This document shows, piece after piece, positions 53,823 to 60,999 of a DNA stretch of 64,000 bases. The stretch is from positions 1,364,001 to 1,428,000 of the forward strand of contig NZ_BAABBN010000007.1 of the NCBI RefSeq assembly GCF_039537985.1, written 5' to 3'. The position numbers and the translations under genes were made by a program. The stretch comes from Litoribacillus peritrichatus (GTDB lineage: Bacteria > Pseudomonadota > Gammaproteobacteria > Pseudomonadales > Litoribrevibacteraceae). The notes beneath the pieces are model-generated. The model saw only the letters and a program-made list of their open reading frames with translations, had not been told where the DNA came from and searched no databases. The stretch's first letter is position 1. Every line of letters starts with the position of its first letter.

Positions 53823-56318
53823 ATGAAACTAACTCGTCGTGATTATATTAAGGCACAAGCAGCAGCTACGGCTGCTGCTGCAGCTGGAATTTCGTTACCG
53901 GCACAGGCCAGTAATGTGATTACCAGTTCAAAGGAAACTGAACTTAAGTGGTCCAAGGCGCCGTGTCGATTTTGTGGTACGGGTTGCAGCATTCACGTTG
54001 CAACCAAAAAAGGCAAAGTGGTTGCTACCCACGGAGACATTAAGTCGGAAGTCAATAAAGGCCTGAGTTGTGTGAAGGGTTACTTCTTATCGAAGATCAT
54101 GTACGGCAAGGATCGTTTGACCACGCCATTGCTTCGTAAGACCAACGGTAAGTTTGATAAGAACGGTGAATTTGAACCTGTATCGTGGGATGAAGCCTTC
54201 GATATCATGGAAGAAAAGTTCAAGAAGACGTTGAAAGAAAAAGGCCCGAAAGCGATTGGTATGTTCGGTTCAGGTCAGTGGACTGTCTGGGAAGGCTACG
54301 CCGCTTCCAAGCTGATGAAGGCAGGTTTCTTATCCAACAACATCGAACCCAATGCTCGTCACTGTATGGCTTCAGCGGTTGCTGGTTTCATGCGTACTTT
54401 TGGTATTGATGAGCCAATGGGCTGTTATGACGACATGGAAAATGCGGATGCATTTGTTCTGTGGGGTTCTAACATGGCTGAGATGCACCCGATTCTTTGG
54501 ACGCGTGTCACTGACCGTCGTTTGAGTGCACCGCATGTTAAAGTCGCTGTGTTATCAACCTATGAGCACCGTTGCTACGACTTGGCTGATATGCCAATGA
54601 CGTTTGAACCTCAGTCTGATCTTGCAATTCTTAACTTTATTGCAAATTACATCATTGAAAACGATGCCGTGAATTGGGACTTTGTGAATAAGCACACCAA
54701 TTTCCGTCGTGGTAATACGGACATTGGTTACGGCTTGCGCCCAGAACATCCGCTACAGAAAAAAGCGAAGAACGCAGACAAAGCGGGTGGTTCTACCCCG
54801 ATGAGCTTTGATGAGTTTAAAGAATTTGTCAGTGAATACACCGTTGAAAAAGCGAGTAAGCTTTCTGGTGTGTCTGAAGATAAGTTGATTGCTTTGGCTA
54901 AGATGTATGCCGATCCGAACACCAAAGTCACCTCGTTCTGGACGATGGGTGTTAACCAGCATACACGTGGGGTTTGGGTGAATAACCTGATTTATAACGT
55001 TCACTTGTTAACCGGTAAGATTGCAACACCGGGTAACAGTCCGTTCTCATTGACTGGCCAGCCGTCAGCGTGTGGTACTGCTCGTGAGGTAGGTACGTTT
55101 GCTCACCGTTTACCAGCGGACATGGTGGTTAAGAACCCTAAACACCGTGCTTTGGCTGAGAAAATCTGGAAGCTACCGAAGGACATCATTCCTGCTAAGC
55201 CTGGATATCATGCGGTTCTGCAAAATCGTAAATTGAAAGATAGTGAGATCAATGCTTACTGGATTCAGGTGAATAATAACCTGCAAGCAGCACCTAACCT
55301 GAACGAAGAAACGCTTCCGGGTTATCGTAATCCAGACAACTTTATCGTGGTTTCAGATGCCTATCCAACGGTGACGGCACAAGCCGCAGACTTGGTTCTA
55401 CCAACGGCAATGTGGGTTGAGAAAGAAGGCGCCTTTGGTAACGCAGAACGTCGTACACAGTTCTGGCATCAGTTGGTGGACGCACCGGGAGAAGCGAAAT
55501 CAGATTTATGGCAGTTGGTTGAGTTCTCTAAGCGCTTTACGACGGACGAAGTTTGGCCAGCAGAAGTTTTGAAAGAAAACCCTTCTTACAAAGGTAAGTC
55601 GCTTTACGAGGTACTGTATAAGAACGGTAATGTGGATAAGTATCCGCTTGAACAAACCAGTAAAGATTACAACAACGTTGAAGCAAAAGACTTTGGTTTC
55701 TATATCCAGAAAGGCTTGTTTGAAGAATACGCTGAATTTGGGCGAGATCATGGTCATGATTTGGCGCCGTTTGATCGTTATCACGAAGAGCGGGGCTTGC
55801 GCTGGCCGGTTGTGAACGGCAAAGAAACCAAGTGGCGTTACATTGAAGGCGAAGATCCGTATGTGAAAGAAGGCACGGGTTATCAGTTCTATGGTAAGAA
55901 AGACAACAGAGCGATTATTTTTGCGTTGCCTTTTGAGCCTGCCGCTGAAGCGCCGGATAACGAATACGACCTTTGGTTATGTACTGGCCGTGTCCTTGAA
56001 CACTGGCATTCAGGGTCTATGACTCAACGTGTTCCTGAGCTGTATAAGGCCGTGCCAAACGCGGTATGTTACATGCACCCGGAAGACGCCAAGAAACGTG
56101 GATTACGTCGTGGTGATGAAATCAAAGTGACCTCTCGTCGAGGCGATATTCGAACTCGTGTGGAAACCCGAGGACGAAATAAGCCACCGGTAGGTTTGGT
56201 GTTTGTTCCTTGGTTTGATGCGTCTCAGTTGATCAACAAAGTGACACTGGATGCAACCGATCCAATCTCTAAGCAGACGGACTATAAAAAGTGCGCTGTG
56301 AAGATTGAGAAAGCATAA
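53823..56318 (+). CDS. napA: Periplasmic nitrate reductase catalytic subunit NapA
   Basis: An 831-residue molybdoenzyme that reduces nitrate to nitrite in the periplasm. The N-terminus MKLTRRDYIKAQAAAT is a twin-arginine signal. The [4Fe-4S] ligands are Cys48, Cys51, Cys55 and Cys83 (CRFCGTGC and SCVKG), and the Mo-coordinating cysteine is in NARHCMASAVAG near residue 181. It receives electrons from NapB and NapC and its cofactor depends on enzymes such as MoaB. Confidence 0.99.
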   Translation: MKLTRRDYIKAQAAATAAAAAGISLPAQASNVITSSKETELKWSKAPCRFCGTGCSIHVATKKGKVVATHGDIKSEVNKGLSCVKGYFLSKIMYGKDRLTTPLLRKTNGKFDKNGEFEPVSWDEAFDIMEEKFKKTLKEKGPKAIGMFGSGQWTVWEGYAASKLMKAGFLSNNIEPNARHCMASAVAGFMRTFGIDEPMGCYDDMENADAFVLWGSNMAEMHPILWTRVTDRRLSAPHVKVAVLSTYEHRCYDLADMPMTFEPQSDLAILNFIANYIIENDAVNWDFVNKHTNFRRGNTDIGYGLRPEHPLQKKAKNADKAGGSTPMSFDEFKEFVSEYTVEKASKLSGVSEDKLIALAKMYADPNTKVTSFWTMGVNQHTRGVWVNNLIYNVHLLTGKIATPGNSPFSLTGQPSACGTAREVGTFAHRLPADMVVKNPKHRALAEKIWKLPKDIIPAKPGYHAVLQNRKLKDSEINAYWIQVNNNLQAAPNLNEETLPGYRNPDNFIVVSDAYPTVTAQAADLVLPTAMWVEKEGAFGNAERRTQFWHQLVDAPGEAKSDLWQLVEFSKRFTTDEVWPAEVLKENPSYKGKSLYEVLYKNGNVDKYPLEQTSKDYNNVEAKDFGFYIQKGLFEEYAEFGRDHGHDLAPFDRYHEERGLRWPVVNGKETKWRYIEGEDPYVKEGTGYQFYGKKDNRAIIFALPFEPAAEAPDNEYDLWLCTGRVLEHWHSGSMTQRVPELYKAVPNAVCYMHPEDAKKRGLRRGDEIKVTSRRGDIRTRVETRGRNKPPVGLVFVPWFDASQLINKVTLDATDPISKQTDYKKCAVKIEKA

Positions 56319-56331
56319 GGGGAGAAGGATC

Positions 56332-56817
56332 ATGACTACATTGAATTCAGTTAAAAAATCTGTCAAAGCGGTAGTAACTGGTGTTGCTTTGGTCAGCTCG
56401 GTTCTTTTTGCTTCTTCTGCGAGCGCAGGTCAGGAATACATCTCTACGTTGCGTGGCGAAGTAAAACTGAACCAGGAAGAAAAAGCGCCAGTCATGGCTA
56501 AGGTGGAGAATGAGGATATCAAGCGTCAGCGTGCGTATCCGATGCAACCACCGACCATTCCACATAAAGTGGATAACTATCCGGTGAATAAGAATGCGAA
56601 CAAGTGCATGTCTTGCCATGCTCGCGATCGTGCGGAAGAGTCTCAGGCACCGATGGTGAGTGTGACCCACTATATGAACCGTGATGGAAATTTCCTGGCA
56701 GAAGTTTCTCCAAGACGTTATTTCTGTAATCAGTGTCATGTGGTTCAGTTGGATACCAAGCCATTGGTTGAAAATGAGTTCCAGGATGTTTACCAAATAA
56801 TTGGTGAGAAGAAGTAG
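56332..56817 (+). CDS. napB: Di-heme cytochrome NapB
   Basis: A 161-residue periplasmic c-type cytochrome and electron-transfer subunit of nitrate reductase. The ATG at 56332 follows GGAGAAGG. A Sec signal ends ASA, and the two heme motifs are CMSCH and CNQCH. It lies 13 bp after napA. Confidence 0.97.
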   Translation: MTTLNSVKKSVKAVVTGVALVSSVLFASSASAGQEYISTLRGEVKLNQEEKAPVMAKVENEDIKRQRAYPMQPPTIPHKVDNYPVNKNANKCMSCHARDRAEESQAPMVSVTHYMNRDGNFLAEVSPRRYFCNQCHVVQLDTKPLVENEFQDVYQIIGEKK

Positions 56818-56832
56818 CCTGAGGAGACACGA

Positions 56833-57417
56833 ATGAATGCCATAAAAAAATATTTAAAGGTCCTTAACAGACCAAGCGTGCATTACAGTTTGGGTTTCCT
56901 GACTTTGGGCGGTTTTATTGCAGGTATCATTTTCTGGGGGGCGTTTAACACCGCCCTGGAAGCGACCAATACCGAGACGTTTTGTACGGGTTGTCATGAA
57001 ATGCGCGATAACGTATTTCAGGAGCTAAAAACAACCATACACTACACCAACCGTTCGGGCGTAAGGGCAACGTGTTCAGACTGTCACGTTCCGCATAACT
57101 GGACGGATAAAATTGCTCGTAAGATGCAGGCTTCGAAAGAGGTGTGGGGCAAAATTTTCGGCACCATTGATACGCGTGAAAAGTTCCAGGAGCACAGAAG
57201 ACGTTTGGCTGAAAACGAGTGGCGACGGTTGAAAGCGAACGATTCTCTAGAATGCCGTAACTGCCATAACTTTGACTTTATGGACTTTACTCGCCAAAGC
57301 AAGCGGGCCATGGAGCAGCACTCAACGGCCTTGGCCAGTGGCGAGAAAACCTGTATTGACTGCCATAAGGGGATTGCCCACCACCTTCCTGACATGAAAG
57401 GTGTTGAGGGCTGGTAA
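56833..57417 (+). CDS. napC: Tetraheme quinol dehydrogenase NapC
   Basis: A 194-residue membrane-anchored NapC/NirT cytochrome that oxidises quinol and passes electrons to NapB-NapA. One N-terminal membrane span (about residues 19-40) is followed by four CxxCH motifs: CTGCH, CSDCH, CRNCH and CIDCH. No napG or napH is present, so NapC is the quinol route here. It ends the operon at a strong terminator. Confidence 0.98.
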   Translation: MNAIKKYLKVLNRPSVHYSLGFLTLGGFIAGIIFWGAFNTALEATNTETFCTGCHEMRDNVFQELKTTIHYTNRSGVRATCSDCHVPHNWTDKIARKMQASKEVWGKIFGTIDTREKFQEHRRRLAENEWRRLKANDSLECRNCHNFDFMDFTRQSKRAMEQHSTALASGEKTCIDCHKGIAHHLPDMKGVEGW

Positions 57418-57456
57418 TTAGAATGACTTGAATTAGCTCGATCCTCTGGTTAAATT

Positions 57457-57483
57457 AACCGCCCAACTTTGGGCGGTTTTTTT
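57457..57483 (+). terminator. Terminator after napC
   Basis: AACCGCCC pairs with GGGCGGTT across AACTTT and is followed by a T-run. Confidence 0.95.
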
Positions 57484-57531
57484 ATGAGTTCAAACTATTT
57501 AGCATTAACTTTTTAAGGCGGAATCTGATTT

Positions 57532-58047
57532 ATGGGACATTCATCGGCGAAGGAATTTAAAGCGGCACGTATTGCTGTGTTGACGGTTTCAGATACTCGT
57601 ACCTTAGCGGAAGACACTTCTGGCCAATATTTGGTGGACGCCCTGACGGAAGCCGGACACTCGTTGTCGGATCGAAAACTCATCATCGACGATGTGTATC
57701 AAATGAGGGCGGTGGTTTCCCAGTGGGTCGCCTCCGAAGAAATACAAATTGTACTGATCACGGGCGGCACCGGGTTCACTGGCAGAGATACGACGCCGGA
57801 GGCAATGAGGCCGTTGTTTGATCGTGAAATTGAAGGCTTTGGTGAGTTGTTCCGTCAGGTGTCTTATCAAGAAATTGGTACTTCGACGGTTCAGTCCCGA
57901 GCATTAGCCGGTTTTGCTAATGGCACCGCAATTTTTTGTATGCCTGGTTCCACTAACGCATGTAAAACGGCTTGGACGAAAATACTGCAAGAACAGTTGG
58001 ATAACCGCCATCGTCCTTGTAACTTCATGCCTCATGTTAAACCTTAA
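57532..58047 (+). CDS. moaB: Molybdenum cofactor biosynthesis protein MoaB
   Basis: A 171-residue MoaB/MogA-family protein that adenylates molybdopterin before metal insertion. The substrate-binding LITGGTGFTGRDTTPEA segment and the later MPGSTNACKTAW are intact. Its position right after nap fits supply of cofactor to NapA, though a terminator separates them. Confidence 0.95.
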   Translation: MGHSSAKEFKAARIAVLTVSDTRTLAEDTSGQYLVDALTEAGHSLSDRKLIIDDVYQMRAVVSQWVASEEIQIVLITGGTGFTGRDTTPEAMRPLFDREIEGFGELFRQVSYQEIGTSTVQSRALAGFANGTAIFCMPGSTNACKTAWTKILQEQLDNRHRPCNFMPHVKP

Positions 58048-58096
58048 GCTTGTTCTGTTCGGGTAAACGCTTCTTCTGGGTGGGTAGCTCGACTTC

Positions 58097-58131
58097 AATG
58101 CCGGACATAAGTGCGTCTTATTTCCGGCATT
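58097..58131 (+). terminator. Hairpin after moaB
   Basis: AATGCCGGA pairs with TCCGGCATT, and the inner ATAAG with CTTAT, giving a long stem. The following T-rich stretch is broken, so termination strength is uncertain. Confidence 0.5.
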
Positions 58132-58147
58132 TGGTTACATTTTGTTC

Positions 58148-58197
58148 TGTGGGTAATTTCCCACATAGAATGGGTCATTTCATACGCATTAATGCGT
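58148..58197. promoter_or_regulatory. Two inverted repeats upstream of GGDEF-EAL gene
   Basis: TGTGGG-TAATTT-CCCACA (58148-58165) and the perfect palindrome ACGCATTAATGCGT (58184-58197) lie 55-105 bp before the gene start. Either could bind a regulator; none can be named. Confidence 0.4.
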
Positions 58198-58251
58198 CAT
58201 CATGCTTCTATACTGTCTATTGTGACCGAAATGATCGCCATAAAGGCGCAA

Positions 58252-60705
58252 GTGGAGAGTATGGGCGTATCGTTTAAAAATAAAATATCAACACGTTTAG
58301 CAAAGCAAACGGTGGCCATTGCGTTTTTACTGGGTGCATTGTTGAGTTCTTTACAGGTTTATCTGGATTATCAAAACCATGGATCTTCATTTGATCAAAA
58401 CATAGAGCAGCTGTTGTCTGTTTCCTTGGGGTCTGCTTCTCGCTCAGTAAGAACGCTTGATAATAACCTGGCGGAAGAAGTGGTAAATGGGTTGATGCAT
58501 TACGAGTTTATTCATGAGGTTCAGATCGTTGATGATCTTGGGGTGGTGTTGGCTGAGTCGGAACGAGCGTTGGCTCCTCACTCTTCTACTTATTGGATTA
58601 CTGAGTGGCTGGAACCCGGTGAAAAGACTTACGTTCATCAATTATCTGTGGATCAGGATCAAAGCTCTCAGTTCGGACAGTTGATTATTGGCATTGATAA
58701 AGACGTGGCGTTGGGTCCTTTTTATCAACGCTTGGTTTACGTGGTGTCCAGTGGTTTTATTCGGAACATGTTACTGGCATTGATATTGTTTTATGTGTTT
58801 TATGCAATGTTAACGGCCCCGATGACTCGGGTCGCTCAGGTGATGCGGCGGGTTAATCCTTTGGCCCCGGGAGGCATTCGTTTAAGCAAGGCGCTTGTTA
58901 ACCGGGGTGATGAATTGGGTGCCATCGCGGGGGTGACTAACGAGTTTTTTCAAACCATCGAAGAAAGCATCAAGGAGCGTGAGGCCTCTGATAATAAATT
59001 ATCAGACAGCTTAAAGCAGACTCGTCAAATCATAGATAACGTGCCGCATCAAATATGTGCGCGGAATAAAGATGGTCAGTTACTGTTTGTGAATCAGGCC
59101 ATTGCCGATTTTTATAATATGGATGCCAAGACGATGGAGTCGGTGTCCTATTTTGACATTCATGACCGGATTCATAAGGAAGAAAGTCAGGAAATTCAAA
59201 TTGCAGATCAACAAGTCCTTTCTACCGGCCAACCTTATTTTATGCCGGATCACGCAATCACCGATTGTGATGGCAACTTGCACTACGTTCAGACCTCTTT
59301 AGTCCCTTTTCAGTACTTTGGTGAAGATACGGTGTTGGCTGTGTCGGTGGATATTACTGAAAGAAAAGCGGCTGAAGAAAAAGTCATTGAACTGGCGTTT
59401 TATGATTCATTAACCGGGTTGCCTAACCGGAATTTATTGATAGACCGAATGAATCTTGAAATGAAAAGGGCGGAGCGGCACAACTCAATAGGTGCGTTGT
59501 TATTTATTGATCTGGATAACTTCAAAGCGGTCAATGACTCGTTTGGTCATGCGGTGGGGGATCAGGTTTTACAACATGTGGCGACCCAGTTAAAAGGCTC
59601 GTTACGAGCCGTTGATACGGTAGCCCGTCTTGGTGGCGATGAGTTTTTGATCATCATTCCCGAATTATCGAGTGATCTGTTGGAAGCAAAGAGCCGGGCC
59701 AAAGACATTGCTACTATGCTGACCGAGAAAATCGCGACACCATTTTTTGTAAAAAACCGGGATTGGGTGGCGTCTGCCAGCATCGGGGTGGCGATGTACC
59801 CTGTGGATTGCAATGACGTCTCGGAGGTCATGCGGTTTGCTGATACGGCGATGTATGAAGCTAAAAAACAAGGGCGCAGTCAGCACGTCTTTTTCGAGTC
59901 GGATATGGCCAGTCGGGTGGAGCTGGCTTACTCATTAGAAAATGAACTCAGGCAAGCGGTCAGTCAACAGCAGTTCTTTTTGGTTTTTCAACCCCAGGTA
60001 GGCGTTCAGGAAGGCGTTATTCAGGGTGCAGAAGTATTAATCCGTTGGCGGCACCCCGAGCGCGGTGTCGTACCGCCTTTTGAGTTTATTCCGGTGTTGG
60101 AATCTTCCGGGTTGATTCAGGAGGTAGGCAAGTGGTTGATTTTTGAGTCGTGTCAATGCATTCGGGACTGGCAAAATCAGGGGCTTTGGCAGGAAGATGC
60201 TTGGCTATCGGTGAATGTGAGCCCGAATCAATTTTACAATCCAAGCTTTGTTGATGATGTGTTGGCGGCGCTGAAGATCACTGGGGTTAAGCCTGAATGT
60301 CTTGAGCTTGAGATCACTGAAGGGATTGTCATTGGGGATACAGAAAACACCATCAAGAAACTGCAGAAACTTCGTTCTCATGGGATTCGGGTGGCGATGG
60401 ATGACTTTGGTACGGGCTATTCTTCATTGTCGTATTTAAAACGAATTCCTTTGGATGTTCTGAAGATTGATCAGTCTTTTGTTCGTGATGTAACGGTGGA
60501 TAAAACGGATAAAGCCATTGTGGAAGCCATTTTAGCGATGTCGATCAGCCTTGATCTGGAAGTTGTCGCTGAAGGCATTGAAACCAAAGAGCATTACCTG
60601 TTCTTTAAAGGAACCCGTTGTCACAGGTATCAGGGCTATTTATACAGCCCACCGGTTGAAGCGTCATTCTTTAAAGAAATGCTAAAAGAAATAGTGGTGG
60701 CTTAG
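58252..60705 (+). CDS. Membrane GGDEF-EAL protein with PAS domain
   Basis: A c-di-GMP turnover protein of about 817 residues. The GTG at 58252 has AAAGG five bases upstream; an ATG at 58261 is close by, and a longer frame to 58111 is less likely. Two membrane spans (about residues 18-38 and 165-187) enclose a periplasmic sensor region, followed by a PAS domain and a GGDEF domain (GGDEF intact, I-site RAVD five residues before it). Last is an EAL domain (EVLIRW, DDFGTGYSSL). Both catalytic parts look intact, so net activity cannot be told. Confidence 0.92.
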   Translation: MESMGVSFKNKISTRLAKQTVAIAFLLGALLSSLQVYLDYQNHGSSFDQNIEQLLSVSLGSASRSVRTLDNNLAEEVVNGLMHYEFIHEVQIVDDLGVVLAESERALAPHSSTYWITEWLEPGEKTYVHQLSVDQDQSSQFGQLIIGIDKDVALGPFYQRLVYVVSSGFIRNMLLALILFYVFYAMLTAPMTRVAQVMRRVNPLAPGGIRLSKALVNRGDELGAIAGVTNEFFQTIEESIKEREASDNKLSDSLKQTRQIIDNVPHQICARNKDGQLLFVNQAIADFYNMDAKTMESVSYFDIHDRIHKEESQEIQIADQQVLSTGQPYFMPDHAITDCDGNLHYVQTSLVPFQYFGEDTVLAVSVDITERKAAEEKVIELAFYDSLTGLPNRNLLIDRMNLEMKRAERHNSIGALLFIDLDNFKAVNDSFGHAVGDQVLQHVATQLKGSLRAVDTVARLGGDEFLIIIPELSSDLLEAKSRAKDIATMLTEKIATPFFVKNRDWVASASIGVAMYPVDCNDVSEVMRFADTAMYEAKKQGRSQHVFFESDMASRVELAYSLENELRQAVSQQQFFLVFQPQVGVQEGVIQGAEVLIRWRHPERGVVPPFEFIPVLESSGLIQEVGKWLIFESCQCIRDWQNQGLWQEDAWLSVNVSPNQFYNPSFVDDVLAALKITGVKPECLELEITEGIVIGDTENTIKKLQKLRSHGIRVAMDDFGTGYSSLSYLKRIPLDVLKIDQSFVRDVTVDKTDKAIVEAILAMSISLDLEVVAEGIETKEHYLFFKGTRCHRYQGYLYSPPVEASFFKEMLKEIVVA

Positions 60706-60757
60706 TTGTTTTCTGGGTCGTGTTAGCGTCAGAGAAGCTAAGGTAAACAGAAAGGGT

Positions 60758-60847
60758 GAGTGAACACGCCAGCGACAGGGGGTATAAGAGGTGTCACAGG
60801 CATGTACCCAAATCCATATGAGTACGTGGTCGCTTTTGTGTTCACTC
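60758..60847. repeat. 90-bp structured inverted repeat between convergent genes
   Basis: GAGTGAACAC (60758-60767) and GTGTTCACTC (60838-60847) are exact inverse copies. After a symmetric 4-nt mismatch, GCGAC (60772-60776) pairs with GTCGC (60829-60833), and GGGTA (60780-60784) can pair with TACCC (60805-60809). It could fold as a large hairpin in DNA or RNA. The rest of the gap (60706-60999) holds no gene. Confidence 0.6.
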
Positions 60848-60999
60848 GGGACTGTATAGTACGGATATTTTTTATAATGAAAAGTACTTTCAGGTACCAA
60901 AGGGCTAAAACCTAATGTTCTAAGAATATAACGCTGATTTAATGTTTCATCATTGAACTTTTCTTCGAAGTTGAGATTTTTTTCTATTTATCAACCGCT

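Noticed and set aside
60758..60847. Integron attC site
   Set aside because: The length suits, but the arms lack the RYYYAAC and GTTRRRY core sites, and no integrase or cassette genes are present.
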